Shown piece after piece: positions 55,662 to 64,000 of a stretch of DNA of 64,000 nt. A program made the position numbers and the translations under genes. The first letter of the stretch is position 1. Every line of letters begins with the position of its first letter. The notes under the pieces are model-generated. The model had not been told where the DNA came from and did no database searches. It was given only the letters and a program-made list of their open reading frames with translations. The stretch comes from Haloquadratum walsbyi J07HQW1 (GTDB lineage Archaea > Halobacteriota > Halobacteria > Halobacteriales > Haloferacaceae): positions 951,974 through 1,015,973 of the forward strand of contig KE356560.1 of NCBI GenBank assembly GCA_000415965.1. The letters are read 5' to 3'.

Positions 55662-56474
55662 TCACGTTCGAATGGGTACACCACGCTCATCGAGATACTC
55701 CTTTGTTGTTTCAATACTATACTCATCAAAGTGGAAAATTGAAGCCGCAAGTCCCGCATCCGCGCCAGCCTCGGTAAATACCTCATACATGTCGGCTGGA
55801 CTTCCGCATCCTGATGAGGCAATGACGGGTGTCGAGACAGCATCACACACCGCACTCGTTAGTGGAATGTCATATCCATCTTGTGTTCCATCGGCATCGA
55901 TTGAGTTAATAAATAATTCACCGGCTCCCCGAGTTTCAACCTCGGTTACCCATTCGAGGACATCAATCCCAGTCCCTTCACGACCGCCTTTAATTGTGCA
56001 CTCAAACCAACATGACTCACCGTCAACAGAGAGATAATTTTCACCTTGCTCATCGAATCGACGACGAGCATCGACAGAAATAACGATGCACTGTGATCCA
56101 AATGCATGTGCACCGTTGTTGATGAGTTCTGGTGTCTCCAGTGCTGCGGTATTGATTGATACCTTATCGGCTCCGGCGCGAAGTGTGTTTTTTATATCCT
56201 CACGGGTTCTGATACCGCCACCGACAGTTAATGGGATGAATACCTCATCGGCAACACGAGAAACGGTCTCAAGCATTGTCTCACGACCGACAGCAGAGGC
56301 AGTGATATCAAGAAATACAAATTCATCAGCACCAGCCATATTGTACTGTTTTGCCATTTCCACTGGATTGCCGGTATATTTGAGATCTTCGAAGTTTATA
56401 CCGGTATAGACCGCTGGGTTTCCATCTTCATCGAGGTCAACGTCAATACATGGAATAATTCGCTTTGTCAGCAT
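55662..56474 (-). CDS. hisF: Imidazole glycerol phosphate synthase cyclase subunit
   Basis: Histidine biosynthesis: with HisH makes imidazole-glycerol phosphate and AICAR, which feeds purine synthesis. 270 residues, (beta/alpha)8 barrel. MLTKRIIPCIDVDLDEDG holds the first catalytic aspartate (about D11), and INSIDADGTQDGYD the second. VGGGIRTREDI and SSGCGSPADMYEV bind phosphate. The frame is open 50 codons upstream without conservation, so the ATG at 56474 is chosen. Confidence 0.93.
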   Translation of the reverse strand: MLTKRIIPCIDVDLDEDGNPAVYTGINFEDLKYTGNPVEMAKQYNMAGADEFVFLDITASAVGRETMLETVSRVADEVFIPLTVGGGIRTREDIKNTLRAGADKVSINTAALETPELINNGAHAFGSQCIVISVDARRRFDEQGENYLSVDGESCWFECTIKGGREGTGIDVLEWVTEVETRGAGELFINSIDADGTQDGYDIPLTSAVCDAVSTPVIASSGCGSPADMYEVFTEAGADAGLAASIFHFDEYSIETTKEYLDERGVPIRT

Positions 56475-56581
56475 CTGATGATTATGTATATAGCGATGAT
56501 GTGTTTGACCGTTTCGACTGTTATTGCACTGCTCCTCTCTATGACAGTCTTTCCGTTTCATTGATACAACGGTCCTCATAA

Positions 56582-56697
56582 TAGTCGCCGGGACTCTGAG
56601 TATTGTTTCTCTCCGAGACCACACTCATTTCATTCGGAACGCCTGTCTGCGCGCTCCGTTCATATTCGAGTAACGAAATTCACAGTCCCAATAACTG
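56582..56697 (+). mobile_element. MITE copy 3 (116 bp)
   Basis: It starts TAGTCGCCGGGACTCTGAG and ends TTCACAGTCCCAATAACTG. ATAA flanks both sides (56578-56581 and 56698-56701). The ends align with each other (GGGACTCTGAG against GGGACTGTGAA). The rest of the 56475-57103 gap has no gene. Confidence 0.82.
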
Positions 56698-57103
56698 ATA
56701 ATGCAGCAGCCAGGGAGGAATACAGTGGTTCTCGCCACCGCTAGCAGTTCTTGTTTCATACCGCCGGTGGTCGTCACCCCTCTGGATAAGACCACGAGCA
56801 GGATTCGATTTGTACCGGCGGTCAAGCTGACTGCCCCGAGGCTTGAACGTGACTCCTGTGTGCGTTCACTGGCTGAGTATTTAATATGAATGTAACTATA
56901 GAATTATCAGCTCATTGCTACTCTCACCACTCGGCATAGTTCTATCGCCAGAGTGCGTCTAATTGGCAGTTATGACTTGTGTATGGGCAGCTCGGGACCT
57001 GTTGTATCGCTGCGTGTGCCCATCGATCTGAGATTAATCAAATAACAGCATGACTATATTGAACCCAAGAGTATATTCATTACCAACTCCGATATTGAGA
57101 TTA

Positions 57104-57268
57104 ATGAATGAACACACAGCTACTGACGATCATCCAGGTGAGACAACTGATCAGATACGTGTTACATCACCGATGCAGTCATTCGAGATGAGTGCTGTTA
57201 CGACAGGTCTTGTGATTACCATGGTCGGACTTGGTATTATCCTCGGGATTCCACTTGTTCTCTCCTGA
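57104..57268 (+). CDS. Short haloarchaeal membrane protein (DUF7550-like)
   Basis: 54 residues. The start MNEHTATDDHPGETTD is hydrophilic, then QIRVTSPMQSFEMSA and a single helix VTTGLVITMVGLGIILGIPL. The RVTSPMQ element and length recall a haloarchaea-only family (DUF7550). Likely anchored in the membrane with the N terminus inside. Function unknown. Confidence 0.65.
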   Translation: MNEHTATDDHPGETTDQIRVTSPMQSFEMSAVTTGLVITMVGLGIILGIPLVLS

Positions 57269-57328
57269 TATTATTCACTAACTCAACGTGAAGCTGGAAG
57301 CTGGAAGCTATTGATTCATATTCTGAGA

Positions 57329-59512
57329 TTACTCTAGTGTGTTCTGGAGAACACGTCGCTGGTCGGCGACTGTTGCTGCATCAGTCGTCACTGCTGGAGA
57401 CTCATCAGATGTGTCTTCTTGATCGATATCAATTTTGAGAGTTCCGTCTGTCGTCGTGTCGCCAAGGGAGACAACTGGTGCAACGCCCTCGAATATCTCT
57501 CGAACAGCATCTGGATCGGTTGTTTCGATTACTGCACGACCTGGTGTCTCGGTGAATAAAGAAGTTTTATTCCGAACGGTCACTCTCGCTCCAGCATCCG
57601 AAGTAATTAGCTCAGCGAGTGTCACCGCAAGACCACCAGTGCTCACGTCATGAGTCGCGAGAGTCGATTGATGATCCGCCACGCGCGCGAGTGCGTCAAT
57701 GACTGCTGCCGGATTTGAGGGGAGCACTGGAAACTTATCCGTCCCGCCGAACTGCGTAAGCAACTCTGATCCACCGAGATTGTTGCTTTGATGACCGTGA
57801 CCAACCAATAGAAGTGTTCCATCTCCGGTGAGTGCTGCTGGTGGGGCATCGAATGTCGATGTTGTTCCTGCCACCGCAAGTGTTGGCGTCGGCGGAATTG
57901 GTCCGGATGTCGAGTCATTGTATAGTGATACGTTCCCACCGACAACCGGAATAGAGAGCGTGTGACACATCTCCGCGAGACCTTCAACAACCTGTTTAAA
58001 TCCACCATATACGTCCTGTTTCTCTGGATTTCCACCATTGAGACAGTCAACCGCAGCGACTGGAGTCGCCCCCTTTACTGCGACATTTGTTGCATTCTCA
58101 AGTGCAACCGCTCGGGCACCATGATACGGATCACATGCCGTCCATGCTGGGACCGCCCCGGACGAAAGTGCAAGCCCAACGTCAGCCTCCCTGATTGCCA
58201 TGATTGCAGCATCATCACCAGGACGCATCGCTGTTCGAAGACCAACCTCATGGTCATACTGCCGGTATATCCAACGTTTTGATGCCGTGTTAGGGGCGCT
58301 CACGACTGTAGTAAACGCGGTCGCTGGGTCAATCTCAGGAAGGTTTGATTCCTGTGGTGTCGGTGGGTTTGTCGCCGGGAGATTATTCATCGGGGCGCCA
58401 TCTGCGAGGAATGTTGCTGGGACATCAACAACCGTCTCGTCCTCAAACGTACAGACGTAATTTCCATCATGTATCTCGCCAATCACAGCGTATCCAAGGT
58501 CGTATTTACTCGCAATGTCGCCAACTGCCGCAACATCGTCTGGATGAACCTCATAACACATTCGTTCTTGTGATTCCGCAAGTAGGATTTCCATTGCATT
58601 CATCCCCGGTTCACGCTGGTGAACACATTCGAGATCAATATGGGCACCAAGACCGCCTTTTGCAACAAGTTCCGAGGAGGCGCCACCAAGTCCAGCAGCA
58701 CCAAGATCGCGTGCTGATTGAATAAGTTCTGCTGTAATAAGTTCTTCATTTGCCTCAATCAGTCGCTTTTCTGTATATGGGTCACCAACTTGGACAGCCG
58801 GTCTATCCTCCGTCTCAGCATCCTCAGAAAGGTCTTCACTGGCGAATGAGGCACCGCCAAGACCATCTCGACCGGTGGCATTCCCGACTAAAACGAGTTT
58901 ATTACCCGGTGACTGTGCCTCCGCAGTGACAAGCCGTTCATCAGTGAGCAATCCGACACAGGCGACATTAACCAATGGATTTCCTGTATAATCCTCATGG
59001 AATTCAGCACTTCCAGTCACAGTCGGCACACCAATCGCATTCCCATAATCAGCAATTCCCTCAACAACTCCGTCAAGAAGATATTGAGTCCGTTCGCGGT
59101 TGAATAGACCAAAATAGAGGCTGTCTGCGAGTGCTATCGGGTACGCACCCATCGATAATGTATCACGAACAATCCCTCCAACACCGGTTGCAGCCCCATC
59201 ATACGGGTCAACATATGATGGGTGATTGTGACTCTCGATGCCCATCGTAATGTAAGTCGGTGTCTCAGATGTTTCTTCAGCATCTTGAAGACGGACGACC
59301 GCTGCGTCGTCACCAGGACCGATGACCACGCGATCAGCCATCTCATTATCAGATGCATCATCACCCGTGGCGAATGACTGAAGCAGAGGACGTGAGGATC
59401 GATACGCACAGTGTTCACTCCATAGATTTTCGAACAATGCAGCCTCTGCAGGCGTCAACTCACGCTCAAGTTCGGTCGTGATAAGTTCACGATCTGAGTC
59501 CGACAGGCTCAT
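57329..59512 (-). CDS. purL: Phosphoribosylformylglycinamidine synthase subunit PurL
   Basis: ATP-dependent step FGAR to FGAM in purine synthesis, short (archaeal/Gram-positive) form of 727 residues that needs separate PurQ and PurS. Motifs: [48 protein letters not shown] then [27 protein letters not shown] and [19 protein letters not shown]. Start [20 protein letters not shown]. It is away from the other purine genes. Confidence 0.95.
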   Translation of the reverse strand: MSLSDSDRELITTELERELTPAEAALFENLWSEHCAYRSSRPLLQSFATGDDASDNEMADRVVIGPGDDAAVVRLQDAEETSETPTYITMGIESHNHPSYVDPYDGAATGVGGIVRDTLSMGAYPIALADSLYFGLFNRERTQYLLDGVVEGIADYGNAIGVPTVTGSAEFHEDYTGNPLVNVACVGLLTDERLVTAEAQSPGNKLVLVGNATGRDGLGGASFASEDLSEDAETEDRPAVQVGDPYTEKRLIEANEELITAELIQSARDLGAAGLGGASSELVAKGGLGAHIDLECVHQREPGMNAMEILLAESQERMCYEVHPDDVAAVGDIASKYDLGYAVIGEIHDGNYVCTFEDETVVDVPATFLADGAPMNNLPATNPPTPQESNLPEIDPATAFTTVVSAPNTASKRWIYRQYDHEVGLRTAMRPGDDAAIMAIREADVGLALSSGAVPAWTACDPYHGARAVALENATNVAVKGATPVAAVDCLNGGNPEKQDVYGGFKQVVEGLAEMCHTLSIPVVGGNVSLYNDSTSGPIPPTPTLAVAGTTSTFDAPPAALTGDGTLLLVGHGHQSNNLGGSELLTQFGGTDKFPVLPSNPAAVIDALARVADHQSTLATHDVSTGGLAVTLAELITSDAGARVTVRNKTSLFTETPGRAVIETTDPDAVREIFEGVAPVVSLGDTTTDGTLKIDIDQEDTSDESPAVTTDAATVADQRRVLQNTLE

Positions 59513-59555
59513 TCATCGTTGTTTGGGAAGCTACAGATAATAGTTTTTCATATAT

Positions 59556-59671
59556 CAGTTGTTGGGACTGTGATTTCTGCATCCAAAGCGGAACGCACAA
59601 TCGAGCGTTCCAGCTGAGATGAGTCTAAGTGTCGGTTCGGATATACACAGTGGTCATATTATCACCGGCTG
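59556..59671 (-). mobile_element. MITE copy 7 (116 bp)
   Basis: Left end CAGTTGTTGGGACTGTGATT; reversed right end CAGCCGGTGATAATATGACC. ATAT flanks both sides (59552-59555 and 59672-59675). Inner repeats GGAACGC against GCGTTCC and TATCCGAA against TTTGGATG give a hairpin. It sits between the divergent purL and PHP genes. Confidence 0.82.
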
Positions 59672-59713
59672 ATATAGAGCCGTATGTTGAATCAATAGGT
59701 ATCGGTGTTAGCG

Positions 59714-59759
59714 GCAGTGTCAGTGTCAGTGTCAGTGTCGGTGTCGGTATCGGTATCAG
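59714..59759. repeat. Hexanucleotide tandem repeat before the PHP gene
   Basis: About seven and a half units of GTGTCA, GTGTCG and GTATCG type in a row, ending 50 bp before the start codon and 23 bp before the TATA-like element. Copy number may vary and shift promoter spacing to upstream sites. Confidence 0.75.
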
Positions 59760-59780
59760 ATTCTAGACGGACCGGGGCGT

Positions 59781-59790
59781 TTTTTATATC
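59781..59790 (+). promoter_or_regulatory. TATA-like element of the PHP gene
   Basis: TTTTTATATC lies 20-29 bp upstream of the GTG start at 59810, indicating a leaderless transcript. Confidence 0.5.
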
Positions 59791-59809
59791 TCGTTGGTTA
59801 CGAGAGCAT

Positions 59810-60493
59810 GTGTTATCGGTTGAGCTCCACGCCCACTCGTCGCTGTCATATGATGGTCGCGACTCAGTTGAGCTACTGCTGGAGCAAGCGGCAGCGATTG
59901 GTCTTGATGCGCTTGCTGTGACAGATCACGACGAGATTGAGGCGAGTCGGCGTGCAGCTGAACTTGCACCAGAGTATGGTCTGATTGGGATTCCAGCGAT
60001 GGAGATTTCATCAGCAGCAGGGCATGTACTCGGTTTCGGTATTACCGAACGTGTTCCTGCGGGACTCTCGTATCATGAAACACTGAATCGAGTTCGATCT
60101 CAAGGAGGGATTGCTGTTGTGCCTCACCCGTTTCAATCAGCACGCCATGGTGTTGCAGCTGAGATTACCACAGCGCAACTGACCGCAGCTGACGCGATTG
60201 AGGTGTACAATTCCCGACTTCTAACCGGACGAGCGAACCGAAAAGCCGAGAAGTTTGCACATACTCACAATATTGCAATGACTGCTGGAAGTGATGCACA
60301 CATTAGTGAAATGGTTGGACAAGCAATCACAGAAGTCTCGACTGAAACCCAATCTGTCGATGGAATTCTCAATGCAATTGTCGCTGGCAAGACAAGTGTT
60401 ATTGGAACGAAAACTCCGTGGCGAGTATCATTTAAACAGTTTAGTGGTGGTGTCAAACGGCGGATCATGCGAACACTGTCTGAGTTGGTGTGA
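59810..60493 (+). CDS. PHP-domain phosphoesterase
   Basis: 227 residues. Start: GTG 59810, giving M-LSVELHAHSSLSYDGRDS; homologues begin there, and the upstream frame only encodes the VSVSVS repeat. Metal ligands are visible as HAHS near 7-10, AVTDHDEIEASRR near 39-50, VVPHPFQS and AGSDAHISEMVG. The family hydrolyses small phosphate esters (RNase AM or nucleotide-like substrates); substrate here unknown. It is 3 bp from the next gene and clearly in the same operon. Confidence 0.85.
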   Translation: MLSVELHAHSSLSYDGRDSVELLLEQAAAIGLDALAVTDHDEIEASRRAAELAPEYGLIGIPAMEISSAAGHVLGFGITERVPAGLSYHETLNRVRSQGGIAVVPHPFQSARHGVAAEITTAQLTAADAIEVYNSRLLTGRANRKAEKFAHTHNIAMTAGSDAHISEMVGQAITEVSTETQSVDGILNAIVAGKTSVIGTKTPWRVSFKQFSGGVKRRIMRTLSELV

Positions 60494-60496
60494 TCG

Positions 60497-61798
60497 ATGG
60501 TGTCAGACCCATCAATCGATGAATCGGATCAATCATCAACCGATAATGATCCAACGCTTCGTGGAGCGTCAGCAGAAACGGTTCGAGATGCGATTCACAA
60601 TGATATCGCGTTGGCTGGGACGGGAGGATTTGCAGGGTGTATCGATGGAATGCTCGTCCGTGATGTGCTTGGTCGTCAGCCGATATTTCTCGAAACGGCT
60701 ACACAGCTTACACGCGATATGCTGCCTGATTGGGCATTCAATCCACTTTCTCTTGAGGCGCCCGCAGCGTTACCAGCTGGGGCGGTATATAACCCGTCTC
60801 AACGAGTCATATCTGATGATGAAATTACGCATGCAGGTGACAGTCACACCAATGTAGACACTGACGCTGAGAGTGACGATTGGAATTGGGGTGAGAGGAG
60901 GGATATATCTGAGTTCAGATTCGGCTCTCTCGATATTGATCGATACTGGTCGCTTCCTGACCCGCCAGCAACAGCAGATAATGTCGCACGTAAACGTGTT
61001 CAGAAAGCAGTTATCACGCAGACACAACAGCGCACGAGGGATGACTCCAAAACGTCGACGGCAGTTGCATTCTCAGGGGGAATTGACTCCGCAATTATTG
61101 CTGCTGGACGTCCACATTCACCATGTTATGTCGCTGGATTCGACGGATGTCATGATATTACCGCAGCGCAGGAGGCTCTTTCTGCGATGGACCGGAGTGC
61201 CGACCTTCGTGTCGTTGAAATCTCACATGCGGATATCATCGAGGTAATCCCACGGCTCGTTTCCACGATTGGACGGACAAATCCGATGGATCTGGCAATC
61301 ACGATTCCGCTTTTTCTCGTTGCACGACGTGTCGCTGCGGACGGATTTGACCAGCTTGCACTCGGACAGGGTGCTGACGAACTGTTTGGCGGATACGCAA
61401 AGGTACAGAAGGCACCGACCGACCCACGGGTGAACGCAACGACGGTTCGTGGTGCCCGACGAGAGTTGCTTGAAACGGTTCCAAGGCAAGCCGAGCGGGA
61501 TATACTTGCTCTCCGAGCCGGCGGTGTCGACCCTGTGACACCATTTCTCCACGATGATATTGTTGACCCGGCTCTCACACTCCCAGAATCATTGCTTGTT
61601 CGTGGTGATCAAAGAAAAGTCGCACTGAGAATGGCTGCTGATGGAATTGTTCCTGAATCCGTGCGCACAGCGTCGAAAAAAGCGGTTCAGTATGGAACAT
61701 ACGTCTCACGTGAACTTGATCGACTTGCCCGTCAGGATGGGTTTAAACGCCGAATGGACAATCATGTTCAGAAATATATCCACGCATTAATTGAGTGA
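60497..61798 (+). CDS. Asparagine synthase-like protein with degenerate glutaminase part
   Basis: 433 residues. The C-terminal half is an Asn_synthase PP-loop domain: TAVAFSGGIDSAIIAAG near 188-204, FDQLALGQGADELFGGYAKV and PESVRTASKKAVQYG. The N-terminal half is only about 165 residues, with no N-terminal catalytic cysteine (starts MVSDPSIDE), so it cannot use glutamine as AsnB does. It retains fragments like LVRDVLGRQPIF and WAFNPLSLEAPAALPAG. Ammonia use or a different amidation is possible. It is cotranscribed with the PHP gene. Confidence 0.8.
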   Translation: MVSDPSIDESDQSSTDNDPTLRGASAETVRDAIHNDIALAGTGGFAGCIDGMLVRDVLGRQPIFLETATQLTRDMLPDWAFNPLSLEAPAALPAGAVYNPSQRVISDDEITHAGDSHTNVDTDAESDDWNWGERRDISEFRFGSLDIDRYWSLPDPPATADNVARKRVQKAVITQTQQRTRDDSKTSTAVAFSGGIDSAIIAAGRPHSPCYVAGFDGCHDITAAQEALSAMDRSADLRVVEISHADIIEVIPRLVSTIGRTNPMDLAITIPLFLVARRVAADGFDQLALGQGADELFGGYAKVQKAPTDPRVNATTVRGARRELLETVPRQAERDILALRAGGVDPVTPFLHDDIVDPALTLPESLLVRGDQRKVALRMAADGIVPESVRTASKKAVQYGTYVSRELDRLARQDGFKRRMDNHVQKYIHALIE

Positions 61799-62994
61799 TG
61801 GTATCTTCCATATCGACGACTCTCATACCATTGTCCTGATCCTGCTGGCTTCAATGTGATCTGATTTTGATTTTGATTTTGAGGCACAAACGCACCAATC
61901 TCCCTGATACATACGTCTTAGAAGCCGTGTCGACAGTTGGTATCCTTTTCGCGGTCTCACAGGCGAGATATGGAGAGACTTGCTATTAGATACCTTCGCC
62001 GTGCTCATATGTGCAGTAGCCGAGGTGTCTGTTCGTGCATTTCGGTTACGTCGTCTACCGTATCACTCCTGAACGCGTCAGCAAGTTCTTGAAGACTTGC
62101 TGTACTCACTGAGCGACACCCAGTGAGGTGACAGAAGCAAAGAGTAAGTCAATACCAATATTGAGACCTATTCAAACAAACTTGACTGAGAATACAACTC
62201 ATCATCGTGCTCGTGTGACTGAAGTCTGTAGCGTATTCGTTGCGACCGGGGATATGGTTGATTGCTATTTATAGATAGAACAGGCGCAGATCTGCCATCT
62301 GATGTCCCAATACCCCATGCGGCAAATCCGGTAAATCGAGGTCTCAGACACCTGTGGATAGTCCCCAGTGAGAGCGGTCTCCCTGCAGATGACGGTAATT
62401 CAATCATTAAGCAATACATCACCTGATAACGCGGTTTCACATCTTAATCAGCGTTGTATGGCGTTTCGGTTCTCTTCTCCAGTCAGTGATATCGGCTGAA
62501 GCACAGACTGACTCTCTTAGCTGATATTGCGTGACCGAGCGATAACCCAAACACACAGCTCAAATGAATGATATGCAACGATGATGTGACTTCCAGAATG
62601 ATAATGACGGAAGTGATAGTCGGTGCAACCACAGTCAACTGTCTCTGCATGATCAAAACGGAGACCTATAGCAGGACTCCGTTTATGATCAGTCGACTGC
62701 AGAGAGCACCAGTCTTGCAGTCCGTCAGTGACGCTCTAATCGAATAGATTTTGAGCGTCAAATACCAGTTCAATGTTTTTCCTAAAAAGGATGCTGATAG
62801 AATCAAATAACGATAGAAAAAACAAGAATATTCACATACGTCAATTTATATCGCAAATAAGTATTAGAATAAAATTAACGATGTCGGTGTGTGACTTATT
62901 CTATGTATCTATACGATACACTGGGGATCAACTGCCGCAAGAGGGGGTCACAGAATATAAGCTACTCTGCTCTGTCGTAGTTAGGATTTGTTAT
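61799..62994. other. Gene-free region
   Basis: No convincing gene. Contents: a GATTTT hexamer run at 61862-61882; an AT-rich stretch at 62770-62890; scattered short frames with no family character. One minus-strand frame around 62168-62440 (SSAGRPLSLGTIHRCLRPRF then TGFAAWGIGTSDGRSA) could be a transposase scrap. Confidence 0.5.
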
Positions 62995-63105
62995 CAGTCG
63001 GTGGCACTGTAAGTATCGTTTCTCTCTGGAACCACACTCAGTCGAGTTGAAACGCTCGTTTGTCTGTTCTGTTTCGAATAGCGAAACTCACAGTCCCAAC
63101 AGCGA
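62995..63105 (+). mobile_element. MITE copy 4 (111 bp)
   Basis: Starts CAGTCGGTGGCACTGTAAG and ends CTCACAGTCCCAACAGCGA. Core GAAACGCTCG against TGTTCTGTTTCG. Its right edge abuts, base for base, the stop codon of a tnpB tail on the other strand (63106-63108). No flanking duplication. Confidence 0.7.
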
Positions 63106-63280
63106 TCACCTTTGCTTGCTGTTGTTGAGGACAGGGGTTCCTGCTTCTCTGTCGGAATTTTCTCCATAGCGCTGGGATAGGCATGGGAGTTTAAGCCCCA
63201 CAGATGGCTTCTCCTCAGGAGTAACCCCGGTGTCAATGTCTTCCTCCGAGGTAACGTGAGAGTCACACGTATCATCTTAC
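63106..63280 (-). pseudogene. Orphan tnpB-type C-terminal tail
   Basis: About 57 minus-strand codons reading EEDIDTGVTPEEKPSVGLKL, PCLSQRYGENSDREAGTPVL and NNSKQR, then stop. This kind of tail is found at the end of haloarchaeal IS1341-type proteins. No upstream part remains (a stop lies just before). Confidence 0.5.
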
Positions 63281-63773
63281 AATGGACTCTCTCATCTGTA
63301 TGCGGGTACCCACATCATATCGATGGTGATGGAATACCCGAATCCGACTGATCCCATGTCTTCGGCATTTCTCTCTGTGGGTGGTGTAGACGGCGAAGCA
63401 AAGAAAACTAGTGCTTGTAAGCTGGTGAAGAAAATCGGATTTGACTCCAACACAATAATATATATACTACCGTACTGAAATCAACTCAAGTAGTCAAAAC
63501 ATGGCATAATATCTGGACGCACTGCCATATCGAGAACGATATGAACTGTATACTCATACACGCTACTCATTCCACTGTTGAATTAAACAGTGACGCTCAC
63601 AGTCACCGTCCCGTGTCAAAGTGTCCTGTCCATATGGGTCACAAAAGAGTCTGAGTTTCCGTTACGTCTAACTCGACCCTTCCGTGCATTTGAAGCTGTG
63701 TTCCCAGTGAGGGATCGAACCGTAATCACAATTATAAGTTAACGATCAAACGCTCCGCGCATGAGCACGTCAT

Positions 63774-63895
63774 CAGTTGTTAGTAATGTCAGTTTTGTTA
63801 TTTGATTGTAAATCGGAACACGCACACAGGCGTTTCAGGCGAACTGAGTCTGAATGTGGGTCCAGATATAATGGGTGCTCAGAGTGCTACGATTG
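63774..63895 (-). mobile_element. MITE copy 8 (about 122 bp, divergent)
   Basis: Left end CAGTTGTTAGTAATGTCAG; reversed right end CAATCGTAGCACTCTGAGC. Core GGAACACGC against GGCGTTTCAGG and GTCCAGATATAA. No duplication at the flanks. The remainder of 63281-64000 shows no gene. Confidence 0.6.
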
Positions 63896-64000
63896 TTAGT
63901 CAAGCACATATATGATCAGTTTCTCTGTGGTGAATGACAGAGCACAGTACGGTTTCAGCGGTGTGAGAAGGTCAACAGATACAGATACTCATTACACCTG

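Noticed and set aside
59714..59759. Possible CRISPR-like repeat
   Set aside because: Units are 6 bp in direct tandem with no spacers.
59705..59809. Upstream extension of the PHP protein (VSVSVS repeat)
   Set aside because: It translates only the hexanucleotide repeat and the TATA region; homologues start at the GTG at 59810.
63690..63730. tRNA-like T-loop GGTTCGATCC on the minus strand
   Set aside because: The five bases either side do not pair, and no anticodon or acceptor stem can be formed around it.

Overview
The window looks like chromosomal DNA of an extremely halophilic archaeon with unusually low G+C for that group (about half by eye), most like Haloquadratum. The evidence is acidic proteins, many small haloarchaea-only families, a TFB-type initiation factor, GfcR next to glucose dehydrogenase, a PurN-PurH fusion, DR2241 beside CbiX, leaderless-looking promoters, and long intergenic stretches full of decayed transposon pieces. 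I saw no rRNA, tRNA or CRISPR array.

Layout. 1-12.6 kb: end of the nuo operon (nuoN), a frameshifted DHH phosphoesterase, a CBS-ParB protein, thioredoxin reductase, cysS, the cobalt-chelatase pair cbiX/DR2241, and small conserved proteins. 12.6-19.8 kb: purine genes purA, purNH and purB; purNH and purB are separated by two decayed tnpB genes in opposite orientations. 19.9-21.7 kb: glucose dehydrogenase overlapping its regulator gfcR. 21.8-24.5 kb: a 2.67-kb GC-rich transposon with a frameshifted DDE transposase, a small winged-helix protein and a divergent unknown gene. 24.5-33.5 kb: glutaredoxin, glycerate kinase, two PP-loop enzymes, a sugar nucleotidyltransferase, an HTH/zinc-ribbon regulator, a phosphoribosyltransferase and a pilin. 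33.7-42.6 kb: a nine-gene Mrp (Mnh) antiporter operon. 43-61.8 kb: coaBC, trkA/trkH, gatCA, tfb, a Nudix protein, a metallo-beta-lactamase, rpoL, hisF, purL, a PHP protein and an asparagine-synthase-like protein. 61.8-64 kb has no convincing gene.

The most striking result is a transposon/MITE family. The 2.67-kb element has 34-bp terminal inverted repeats (30 of 34 identical) and a 4-bp ATAA duplication. Eight intergenic elements of about 110-135 bp carry ends of the same type; in the best copy 21 of the first 23 bases match the transposon end, and three copies have perfect 4-bp flanking duplications (ATAA, GTAA, ATAT). They are internally palindromic, so they are non-autonomous derivatives that would form long hairpins in RNA. 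Inside the parent, a perfect palindrome between the winged-helix gene and the divergent gene looks like an operator.

A second mobile layer is IS200/IS605-type: two tnpB pseudogenes plus several orphan tnpB 3' ends scattered between genes.

How the genes work together: Mrp antiport and TrkAH serve Na+/K+ balance in a salt-in cell; Gdh/GfcR and glycerate kinase fit the haloarchaeal Entner-Doudoroff route; purA, purB, purNH and purL cover most of purine synthesis; gatCA serves tRNA amidation; and tfb with rpoL are core transcription genes.
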